Below, piece after piece: positions 6,284 through 12,371 of a stretch of 23,090 bases of DNA. Position 1 is the stretch's first letter, and every line of letters begins with the position of its first letter. Position numbers and translations under genes: made by a program. The notes under the pieces are model-generated. The model was not told where the DNA came from and made no database searches. It saw only the letters and a list, made by a program, of their open reading frames with translations. This DNA is from a virus: IMG/VR virus record IMGVR_UViG_3300047370_000063, positions 1 to 23,090 of that record. One strand, written 5' to 3'.

Positions 6284-6502
6284 TTATTCCGAATCAGGAA
6301 CAATGGTGTAAGCAACTTCCAAGATATCTTGATACTCGGCAACCTGCTTTAACTCTTGTTCCAAAGCCTCCATTACGTCTGAATGTTCACCGATACCCGC
6401 TGGGTTTTGTAGATAGACCTCCACGTTTGCTTTGTGTAAGGCGATCTTTCCTTTCATATGAGCGATAGTCGCATCGATCATACGATTACGTAGGGTTTTC
6501 AT
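6284..6502 (-). CDS. Conserved small helical phage protein, 72 aa
   Basis: A 72-residue, mainly helical protein beginning MKTLRNRMIDATIAHMKGKI and containing NPAGIGEHSDVMEALEQEL. I recall close relatives in marine T4-like phages, always without a function. There are no cysteines or membrane segments; the two long amphipathic helices could dimerise. An AAGGA ribosome site stands 6 nt before the ATG, and the stop is immediately followed by the ATG of the nuclease gene. Confidence 0.8.
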   Translation of the reverse strand: MKTLRNRMIDATIAHMKGKIALHKANVEVYLQNPAGIGEHSDVMEALEQELKQVAEYQDILEVAYTIVPDSE

Positions 6503-6514
6503 AATATATCCTTG

Positions 6515-6979
6515 TTAAATTTGAGAGCGTGCCTTTTCGACCGCCCGTGACCCGAACCAAAACGAGATGATCGCGGCAAAGATTGCCTTTGTATCATCGT
6601 CCCATAATGTGTTTAAAGCCTCTGATAACGGTGTCCCGTTACTGAGGGTTTCTTGCAACAATGCAATTTCTATCGCTGCAAATAGACCGAAGAAAGCGTA
6701 AGTGATGACAGGACGCACTGACTTTTGAAGTGCGGACATAAACCCAGTCCCCCTAGAAATCGCCGTGTCGTGTTCTAAAAGAGCCTTCTGTTCTTCGTGA
6801 AGACCCATCTCAGCAAAACGTCGAATTTCATGTTCGTAACCTTTGGCAGTGAGTTCCGCCATCTTCTCCATTTTCTTGAGTTCAAACTCCATACTTTTTT
6901 TGGTCTTATAGTGTTCCGTAATGGCAGGAACGACTGAACTACCGAACCCCAATATTGACCCTATTAAACCACTAAGCAT
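6515..6979 (-). CDS. Holin-like protein with three membrane segments, 154 aa
   Basis: Hydrophobic segments lie at about residues 2-20 (with GLIGSILGFGSSVVPAI), 86-108 (SVRPVITYAFFGLFAAIEIA) and 130-148 (IFAAIISFWFGSRAVEK), separated by a long charged helix at 24-72. The RPVITY motif and the WFGSRAVEK end resemble the three-TM holin family first described in gene transfer agents. A perfect AGGAGG lies 5 nt before the ATG. As a holin it would form lesions in the inner membrane to release endolysin. The lysozyme gene is about 9 kb away, and other small membrane proteins here are also holin candidates. Confidence 0.7.
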   Translation of the reverse strand: MLSGLIGSILGFGSSVVPAITEHYKTKKSMEFELKKMEKMAELTAKGYEHEIRRFAEMGLHEEQKALLEHDTAISRGTGFMSALQKSVRPVITYAFFGLFAAIEIALLQETLSNGTPLSEALNTLWDDDTKAIFAAIISFWFGSRAVEKARSQI

Positions 6980-6988
6980 AACTGCCTC

Positions 6989-7654
6989 CTATGACAGGTT
7001 CATCATCTGTTTTATTTTTAGGTTACCCTTCTGTCCGGTATGATGGATGATTACCGGATTGGTAACCGCTACATTGTCTATATAGTCCAACCTTAACGTA
7101 TTATATTTATGCGGTATAGGATTTATTTTTCCCAATTTTTCTATAGGGGATAACATATAGTGCAATACTTCTTGATCTCCCTGTTCCGGTCGAGACTCTG
7201 TTTTGTCTTTCCATGCACGTAGAATTTCATTTCTATCAGTCATCACCACTCCCGAATTGTACCAGTCTCCATTTTCAGGACGACGTTTAGTCCACGGCCG
7301 ATCTTGAACCATGTTGAGAATGTTGGGTTGAAAGTGATCCCAGATAGTGTCTATCTTAGCGTTTATTTGACAGTCGGTGTCTAACCAACAAATACGAGAA
7401 GACATATTCGTGGCGACCCAAATTGCAGTGGGTTTCTTGAACCACCCCGCAACCGAAGATTCGAACGAAAAGATCTGCATTCGTTTCATGTAGGTGGGGT
7501 GTTGATGAAGGTGTCCTATCATTTCTTCTGACATGCCAAAATTTGCAATCAACAGAGGAACACCAGAGTGTTTCTGCCAGTTCTCTAGGAACCAAGGTAA
7601 CTGCCACTCCGTGTTAGAGTCGCATCCTGTCAGATAACACTTTTTATACTTCAC
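6989..7654 (-). CDS. GT8-like glycosyltransferase (GT-A fold), 221 aa
   Basis: Three family features are visible (numbered from the ATG at 7663): the metal-binding DxD in CWLDTDCQ (residues 95-97), WYNSGVVM at 134-141, which matches the NSG element of GT8/GT-A enzymes, and HHTGQKG at 207-213, which matches the C-terminal H-x-x-G-x-K nucleotide-sugar motif. A GTG at 7654 with AGGAA 9 nt upstream is the preferred start; the ATG at 7663 is almost fused to the AGGAA. The terminator of the sulfotransferase gene lies just upstream and no clear promoter follows it, so expression may depend on read-through. Donor and acceptor are unknown. Confidence 0.8.
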   Translation of the reverse strand: MKYKKCYLTGCDSNTEWQLPWFLENWQKHSGVPLLIANFGMSEEMIGHLHQHPTYMKRMQIFSFESSVAGWFKKPTAIWVATNMSSRICWLDTDCQINAKIDTIWDHFQPNILNMVQDRPWTKRRPENGDWYNSGVVMTDRNEILRAWKDKTESRPEQGDQEVLHYMLSPIEKLGKINPIPHKYNTLRLDYIDNVAVTNPVIIHHTGQKGNLKIKQMMNLS

Positions 7655-7672
7655 TAGTAACATTTCCTAGAC

Positions 7673-7709
7673 CAAAAAAAAGACGGGTAGGTTTCCCATC
7701 CCGTCTTTA
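7673..7709 (-). terminator. Terminator of the sulfotransferase gene
   Basis: On the minus strand AAAGACGGG pairs with CCCGTCTTT around a partly paired apical region (GG with CC), followed by a run of T. It lies 20 nt after the sulfotransferase stop codon. Confidence 0.85.
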
Positions 7710-7729
7710 TCTATCATGTTAATAAGTGA

Positions 7730-8449
7730 TTATTGTTGCGCTTCCCACTCATCAACTAGGTCTGCTTCTTCTGGAGTTAACCACTCCTTCCAAATACCCA
7801 CGCGTTCCATTAGGTCTTCACCTGTTCCCTCACGGCAACGGCGGATACCTGAATCTTGAACAACTACGTCGATCATGTTTTGATCGATTTCAGACTTAGG
7901 AGTACCGAAATCTTCACGATTACTGTTATCTTCACGTGGTAAAAGTGCGTGTACCAACTCAGCCATGAACTGGTGTGGATTTTCGACCGCTTCCTCATAT
8001 GACCACTCTTTAGATGCGACAACATTCTTTGACGCTTCTACGAAATCTGATAGCATAGAAAAACCCATTGGTCCTTCTGCGAACTCAGAGAATGACTGAT
8101 CTGGGGCGTATGTCTTCCAGTTAGAGACCATTACGTCTTTCCAGTCACGCGTGACTTTAAAAATCTGAGAAGTGGATAGTTGACCTGACGAAATATCTTC
8201 TAGTGCTTGGTCACCAGATAAGAAATCTGCGTCTGGAGTGCATCCTAATGATGTCGCACATACTGGTTTTTGGTCAACGTGATACGCATGTTTTGCGATT
8301 TCTAGGTTTGAACCAGTTTCAACACCGTGACAGTTACGGACATACATACCGTATAAGTTTTGAAAGTAAGTGTTCCCTGAAGAAGGAGCTCCGACCATCC
8401 AGTGGTCGTGCATTGAACGCATACTTAATTGAGATGCTGGATTACTCAT
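7730..8449 (-). CDS. Sulfotransferase (PAPS-dependent), 239 aa
   Basis: The PAPS 5'-phosphosulfate loop is visible as MVGAPSSGNTYFQN (18-31), the 3'-phosphate-binding element as IFKVTRDWKDVMVSNWK (96-112; R101 and S109), and the C-terminal signature as RVGIWKEWLTPEE (216-228), equivalent to the GxWK-x-x-T motif of the family. It would transfer sulfate from PAPS to a hydroxyl or amino group of a sugar, peptide or small molecule. No signal peptide, so it is cytoplasmic. It is a monocistronic unit with its own late promoter (8525) and terminator (7673-7709), which suggests a product needed in quantity late. GAGG lies 10 nt before the ATG. Confidence 0.85.
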   Translation of the reverse strand: MSNPASQLSMRSMHDHWMVGAPSSGNTYFQNLYGMYVRNCHGVETGSNLEIAKHAYHVDQKPVCATSLGCTPDADFLSGDQALEDISSGQLSTSQIFKVTRDWKDVMVSNWKTYAPDQSFSEFAEGPMGFSMLSDFVEASKNVVASKEWSYEEAVENPHQFMAELVHALLPREDNSNREDFGTPKSEIDQNMIDVVVQDSGIRRCREGTGEDLMERVGIWKEWLTPEEADLVDEWEAQQ

Positions 8450-8524
8450 TTTTGTTTTTCCTCGTTAGAATTCTAATGGACTTGGTGTGCATATATCTGG
8501 CCAGAGATCACTTCCAAGTCATAT

Positions 8525-8532
8525 TATTTATA
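8525..8532 (-). promoter_or_regulatory. Late promoter (TATAAATA) for the sulfotransferase gene
   Basis: An exact TATAAATA on the minus strand, fused to the T-run of the terminator before it (TTTTTTTATAAATAAT). Transcription would start near 8519, about 70 nt before the sulfotransferase ATG. Confidence 0.85.
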
Positions 8533-8558
8533 AAAAAACCGGACGCGAAGTCCAGTTT
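8532..8558 (-). terminator. Terminator of the 8566-12302 operon
   Basis: On the minus strand AAAC-T-GGAC pairs with GTCC-G-GTTT around a TTCGC loop, with one mismatch in the stem, followed by a run of seven T that continues into the late promoter. It begins a few bases after the stop of the 68-aa gene. Confidence 0.8.
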
Positions 8559-8565
8559 ATGAGTA

Positions 8566-8772
8566 TTATTTCTGCTCTTCTTTCCAGATAGTCCAGAGTC
8601 CGTATAGGACACCTGCGTATGCGACCATACCGATGAGCGATTCAAACAAGATGTAACTACCACAGACTGCGACGATTACTGTCCCGTCCCATGTAGTACG
8701 TTCCCCTAGGCGTTCTTTAAACCACGCCTGTGCTATTGCGACGTATGCCGCTACTTTAGTCATTCCCCACAT
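8566..8772 (-). CDS. Small membrane protein, 68 aa
   Basis: A 68-residue protein with a moderately hydrophobic N-terminal helix (MTKVAAYVAIAQAWF), a polar stretch (KERLGERTTWDG) and a hydrophobic region at about 31-62 long enough for one or two membrane spans (VIVAVCGSYILFESL, then GMVAYAGVLYGLWTIW). The ATG at 8772 has AGGAG 7 nt upstream; an upstream in-frame start at 8808 lacks such a site. It overlaps the ATP-grasp gene by 13 nt and ends the operon before the terminator. It could be a membrane anchor or substrate for the enzymes upstream, or simply a small phage membrane protein. Confidence 0.7.
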   Translation of the reverse strand: MWGMTKVAAYVAIAQAWFKERLGERTTWDGTVIVAVCGSYILFESLIGMVAYAGVLYGLWTIWKEEQK

Positions 8773-9683
8773 TGTTGTTCTCCTTTTATGTGACTTGCGA
8801 ATACCCAAAAATTTTCGTCAGTATTTTTAGTGAAAGACTCTAACCACGAGTCGGCATCACCCATGAAGTCCGAATACATACTATGTCGTCCGTTGTGTTC
8901 GAACCAATAAACTTTTAAGTCGGATGTGATACACCCCGACACGTTTCCTTCATAATTGCCACCAAGACTTGCCACGTATTCCAACCAGTCTTCGCATTTC
9001 TCTCTGTAGACTTCTTCTTGTTCCGGTGTTAGATCTCTCATGCAGGTCAGATTTCTCCAGTCAGTCTCAGCGCCCAGAATCTTGTAACCCGACACATCAC
9101 CGTGAATCCCTTTGATCGACGTGATCGTATATGTACCGTTGCAGATTCGATATTGACAATATCCTTCAACCTCAAAATCTACCTCTTTCTCTACGTATGC
9201 GGGAGACGCACCTTCTTCGCTGAAAATCATATTCTGATATTCAAGGTCTGCGTCCGGCAAAACCTTCCACGCCTGACACCACGTGTCGTGATACTTCGAT
9301 TTCAGATAGGTTGTGTAAGGAAACCGTTGCATCTCGTTCAGATTGCACTCTAGAATCACTTCTGGGAGTTCGAATCCATACTCCCAAGCCTTCTGTCGCG
9401 TTTCCCACTTATAAAGTTCGAGACGCGAACTTTCCAACGTGTTTCCAAAATAAGTGTAGTCGTCAGACGGAGACAGTGTTAGGCCCGCCATGTTACTTAC
9501 CACAATGTCGGGTTTAAATCTTTCTATCTCTTCCTCTGCCCACGATAGCGCCTTTGGACCACCATAGTATATGTTGATACCTCCGGCGTGTTGATTAATC
9601 AACTTTACGGTGTGACCTTTCTCCTCTAACGCGGGAACGAGACTTTCATACGTCTCTGTCAATGCAAAGAGCAGTATCCTCAA
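8760..9683 (-). CDS. ATP-grasp enzyme, PurD-like, 307 aa
   Basis: The N-terminal domain (MRILLFALTETYESLVPALEEKGHTV) resembles the Rossmann-like start of PurD/GARS and related ATP-grasp ligases. FGNTLESSRLELYKWETRQ (79-97) followed by YGFELPE matches the LE-x-SK-x-x-x-K block before the ATP-grasp. TTYLKSKYH (124-132) offers the ATP-binding lysine, YVEKEVDFEVEGYC (163-176) the adenine-loop region, and YWFEHNGRH (259-267) the E-x-N-x-R metal and phosphate site. Such enzymes join a carboxylate to an amine using ATP. It overlaps the radical SAM gene by 4 nt, which argues for joint function. The substrate is unknown; de novo purine synthesis is not implied. Confidence 0.7.
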   Translation of the reverse strand: MRILLFALTETYESLVPALEEKGHTVKLINQHAGGINIYYGGPKALSWAEEEIERFKPDIVVSNMAGLTLSPSDDYTYFGNTLESSRLELYKWETRQKAWEYGFELPEVILECNLNEMQRFPYTTYLKSKYHDTWCQAWKVLPDADLEYQNMIFSEEGASPAYVEKEVDFEVEGYCQYRICNGTYTITSIKGIHGDVSGYKILGAETDWRNLTCMRDLTPEQEEVYREKCEDWLEYVASLGGNYEGNVSGCITSDLKVYWFEHNGRHSMYSDFMGDADSWLESFTKNTDENFWVFASHIKGEQQCGE

Positions 9684-10672
9684 GTGTTGTCCCTATAGTC
9701 GTTGAGTGTGAAATTTGTTCCATGCATTTTCATGAGGTCACGTTCATGGTTGGTGTATACTAGAACCTCTGGATCATCGACTAAAAAATCACATGATTTA
9801 CAGAAATCTGGGTATTCGCCCGTTCTGTGTTGTTGTCGTAACTCTTCGTATGCCTCACCGAAGAAGATGTCTTCAATAGTGTCGTCCTGACAGTGTCCAA
9901 GGACCGCTTCGTCATCACGTCCCAGTACCTGACAACAAGGGTGTACAGCACCATGTTTACCGTCAAGACCTCCAGCACGTATAACAACATCTGGACTAAA
10001 TGGTCGTCCACAACTCTTCACCTTACCTGTTCTTGCGTTATCACCAATCTCATATGCCCCTGACCAGTTGTGCATCTTCCAGATCTCTGTCTTGACGCCC
10101 AACTCCTCGACCAACGCTTTGTATTTAGTGAGTTCCTCATCTATTTTTTCGTTGTCCGTGATTAGGTGATAGGTGGACACTACGCAATCTGCGCCTGTCT
10201 CATTTACATAGGAAACCATTTCCTGAATGTTGCGCTTAATATGCGCGTAGTGCCCACCCACAGCGTTGTACATCCATTGGGTATAGTCTTGTTCGTCTGA
10301 CCCAATGAATGAAAATCGGTAGAAGTCCAGTCCCGCATCGACACAGTCGCGCATGTACTGACCTTCCATTTTGAATCCGTTTGAGAAGATGAAACACTTC
10401 GCTCCATACTTCTTTACTACCTTTATATATTCAGGTAGATTTTTTGCCATCGTCGCTTCACCAGATCCGTCAAGGTTCACGACACGGACTCCGTGCTTCG
10501 CACAGTCTGCGACGTATCCCTCAAACTCATCGAGTTTCATGATGCGACGGAATCCTCTATGACGACCTCCCTCACGAAGATCTTGTGGGCACATCGAACA
10601 CGAGTAGTTACATCCGCCCGCGACCTCGATGACCGCACGGTCTATCGTAAAGGTTTCTCTAGTCATTTCCAT
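9680..10672 (-). CDS. Radical SAM enzyme with SPASM domain, 330 aa
   Basis: CNYSCSMCP at 21-29 gives the CxxxCxxC motif (C21, C25, C28) that binds the SAM-cleaving 4Fe-4S cluster. DGSGEAT at 68-74 is equivalent to the GGEP SAM-contact motif. The C-terminal part has C221, C246, C247, C261, C291 and C294 (with CKSC), typical of a SPASM domain with auxiliary Fe-S clusters. SPASM enzymes modify peptides, proteins or carbohydrates by radical chemistry. The start overlaps the GT9-like gene by 14 nt and the stop overlaps the ATP-grasp gene by 4 nt. A second ATG two codons later is an alternative start. Confidence 0.9.
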   Translation of the reverse strand: MEMTRETFTIDRAVIEVAGGCNYSCSMCPQDLREGGRHRGFRRIMKLDEFEGYVADCAKHGVRVVNLDGSGEATMAKNLPEYIKVVKKYGAKCFIFSNGFKMEGQYMRDCVDAGLDFYRFSFIGSDEQDYTQWMYNAVGGHYAHIKRNIQEMVSYVNETGADCVVSTYHLITDNEKIDEELTKYKALVEELGVKTEIWKMHNWSGAYEIGDNARTGKVKSCGRPFSPDVVIRAGGLDGKHGAVHPCCQVLGRDDEAVLGHCQDDTIEDIFFGEAYEELRQQHRTGEYPDFCKSCDFLVDDPEVLVYTNHERDLMKMHGTNFTLNDYRDNT

Positions 10673-11540
10673 AATATTGTCTCATTCTATTTTCGTAATC
10701 TACTGCTTTATCTTTAGTGTGTCCAAGTAGGGGGCCTATATTAGATAACCACCACCAAGGATTCTTTTTCTCATACGACACCGTTGGGTTTATCCGTAAC
10801 GCATTCGGTGTATGGTATTTAGTCACACCCTCACCAGAGATTACCGCCATCGGTCGTGCAAAGTTCTTTGCGATGTAGTGCCAGATACCGTCGTAACAGA
10901 TCACCATACGCGAGGTAGATATTAGGTCCATCGCCTCACGGACGGGTGTTCGATATCCCAACTCATAAACGTTAAACCCCATCGTCTTTAGGTCTCTGAT
11001 CAGACATTCCCAATCCTCGTTGGTGAACTGTCTCTTCCACGTTCGGGGTTTCTCTGCGTTCCAAGTCGGTCTCCATATAACCACACGGTTATCAACAATG
11101 TTTCTAAACGCGTCCTCACGAAAAATCCAGTCGTTGTCGGGGGCAGTAGATCCGGTCATGTCATTGTAGTAACCGCTCTCAAACCAAAATCTTGCCTTTT
11201 CCATACCATGACTTTTCGCAGCGATACGTTTCTCTCCACTGGGATCGGTAACAATGTCGTCCGCAAACTTCCAGTGTTTGTATCTACCTTGCGCGTTAAA
11301 GATATGATGTATCTCTACGCGTTCTTTCTGGTGGTAGAAGTTATGAATATAATCACATCGCTCGATGATGGTTTCCGGATCTTCGAAATGGTGCAGGTAG
11401 TCCTCACCGTGTTCCCAGTGAAACTCTAGATTTATTTTAGAAACGTTTTGATCTGCGGCATACCTGTGACACGAGTTCAACGCCCACATGAAATCACCTA
11501 CGCCGGGCGTTCCTCTCCAAGTCACTAATTCTGAGGCCAT
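10659..11540 (-). CDS. GT9-like (heptosyltransferase-type, GT-B) glycosyltransferase, 293 aa
   Basis: The N-terminal WRGTPGVGDFMWALNSCH resembles the glycine-rich GxGD start of heptosyltransferases. NRVVIWRPTWNAE (151-163) opens the second Rossmann domain. GYRTPVREAMDLISTSRMVICYDGIWHYIAKNFARP (195-230; split here as TPVREAMDLI, then CYDGIWHYIA) matches the GT9 block in which the nucleotide-sugar site has the form D-x-G-x-x-H-x-A, followed by MAVISGEG. It is a cytoplasmic enzyme that probably adds a sugar from an ADP- or other nucleotide-sugar. It overlaps neighbours on both sides by 1 and 14 nt in the seven-gene operon. Confidence 0.7.
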   Translation of the reverse strand: MASELVTWRGTPGVGDFMWALNSCHRYAADQNVSKINLEFHWEHGEDYLHHFEDPETIIERCDYIHNFYHQKERVEIHHIFNAQGRYKHWKFADDIVTDPSGEKRIAAKSHGMEKARFWFESGYYNDMTGSTAPDNDWIFREDAFRNIVDNRVVIWRPTWNAEKPRTWKRQFTNEDWECLIRDLKTMGFNVYELGYRTPVREAMDLISTSRMVICYDGIWHYIAKNFARPMAVISGEGVTKYHTPNALRINPTVSYEKKNPWWWLSNIGPLLGHTKDKAVDYENRMRQYYGND

Positions 11541-11875
11541 CAGTTCGTCTTAATACTCTTCACTTTACGTGCCGATCCTGTTGAAGTATATAGACCAAAC
11601 CAAGCAGCGCCTGCTCCGACCACCACAGATATAAGACCTGCTTGTGATGCATTTGGTTCAGGTATCGTCATGAACCATTGTGTGGTTTCAATGAGTAGGT
11701 ACAAATAGGTACCAATGAATGCTCGCGGGAAAAGTCGATACGCATCGATTACATCCGCGAACTGTAGTAGAGGTTCAAAACGAGTCGGTACCACTTCTTT
11801 CTGGGTGGTATCGAATTCGACCTCCAGTTCTAGTTTTTTCTTGATAGGTGCTACTACTACTGTTTCTTCTGTCAT
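11540..11875 (-). CDS. Two-span membrane protein, conserved in marine phages, 111 aa
   Basis: A polar N-terminal tail of about 50 residues precedes two hydrophobic segments at about 53-71 (FIGTYLYLLIETTQWFMTI) and 79-98 (GLISVVVGAGAAWFGLYTS), ending in a basic tail (ARKVKSIK). The VVGAGAAWFGLY signature is familiar from small phage membrane proteins of unknown function. A holin-like role is possible. The start overlaps the upstream gene by 4 nt and the stop overlaps the next ATG by 1 nt, so translation is probably coupled. Confidence 0.75.
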   Translation of the reverse strand: MTEETVVVAPIKKKLELEVEFDTTQKEVVPTRFEPLLQFADVIDAYRLFPRAFIGTYLYLLIETTQWFMTIPEPNASQAGLISVVVGAGAAWFGLYTSTGSARKVKSIKTN

Positions 11876-12141
11876 TTGGTGAACCTTTTATTAATCCATT
11901 TGTAGGCGGCATATATGGACAATCCATAGAACGCAAGAACACTCATTGGCAGACCGATGTAGATCAACTCCCACGGATGAAGAAATAACAACTCCCACGA
12001 AAGATCTACGATTGCCTGCACATCACTTGTTCTAGAAACATCTGTCATGTCCATAGCGACGTTGTATTCGTCTACTATTCCATTCCATGTATCTACGTCC
12101 ATACAGACCAGATCATCTGGACAGATAAATTCTTCTTCCAT
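11872..12141 (-). CDS. C-terminally anchored membrane protein, 89 aa
   Basis: An acidic N-terminal domain with two cysteines (EEEFICPDDLVCMD), a helical middle and one hydrophobic segment near the C-terminus (about residues 60-79, with LPMSVLAFYGLSIYAAY), ending in a basic KWINKRFTK. This pattern suggests one span with the basic end in the cytoplasm. The ATG at 12141 overlaps the stop of the 53-aa gene by 1 nt (TGATG); a GTG one codon upstream is also possible. Unknown function. Confidence 0.7.
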   Translation of the reverse strand: MEEEFICPDDLVCMDVDTWNGIVDEYNVAMDMTDVSRTSDVQAIVDLSWELLFLHPWELIYIGLPMSVLAFYGLSIYAAYKWINKRFTK

Positions 12142-12302
12142 CACTTAACCTTAAAATCTTTTGGGTCGCCGTTGATCAGTTCCTTCGCCTTATCTTCCCA
12201 GACGAATGGTAACAGTCCATGCACAAACGACACAAACGCAATCGTCCATGCTCTGTATAAGTGTTCGAAGTAATTAAGACCTATATCCTTTAGATGTCCC
12301 AT
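12141..12302 (-). CDS. Small DUF6356-like protein, 53 aa
   Basis: The 53-residue product begins MGHLKDIGLNYFEHLYRAW and continues TIAFVSFVHGLLPFVWED. The HL-x-x-x-x-x-YF-H pattern followed by a hydrophobic helix with HGLLPF and WED matches what I recall of DUF6356, a short family found in bacteria and their phages. AAAGG stands 6 nt before the ATG. It is the first gene of the seven-gene operon and lies just after the carbamoyltransferase terminator. No function is known; the hydrophobic helix could associate with the membrane. Confidence 0.7.
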   Translation of the reverse strand: MGHLKDIGLNYFEHLYRAWTIAFVSFVHGLLPFVWEDKAKELINGDPKDFKVK

Positions 12303-12327
12303 ATTCAACCTTTATTTTTATTAAAAT

Positions 12328-12371
12328 GGGGTGCCCGAAGGCACCCCGAGCGAAGTCGGGATTCGGTGCCT
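12328..12371 (-). terminator. Terminator with possible competing (attenuator-like) fold
   Basis: After the carbamoyltransferase stop, the minus-strand transcript contains GGGGTGCC-TTCG-GGCACCCC, a perfect 8-bp terminator stem (12347-12328) followed by ATTTTAAT. The GGTGCC arm can instead pair with GGCACC at 12370-12365, which overlaps the stop codon, with a CCCGA/TCGGG hairpin nested between. The terminator is clear; the regulatory switching is inferred. Confidence 0.75.

Noticed and set aside
7104-7111. CATAAATA on the minus strand, a one-base variant of the late promoter
   Set aside because: It lies within codons of the GT8-like gene and is 119 nt from the next start (holin-like gene). It may be real, since that gene needs a promoter, but the match is not exact.
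8760-9683. Purine biosynthesis PurD as the function of the ATP-grasp protein
   Set aside because: It is shorter than PurD and shares only fold-level blocks, and it overlaps a radical SAM gene rather than purine genes, so only ATP-grasp ligase is claimed.
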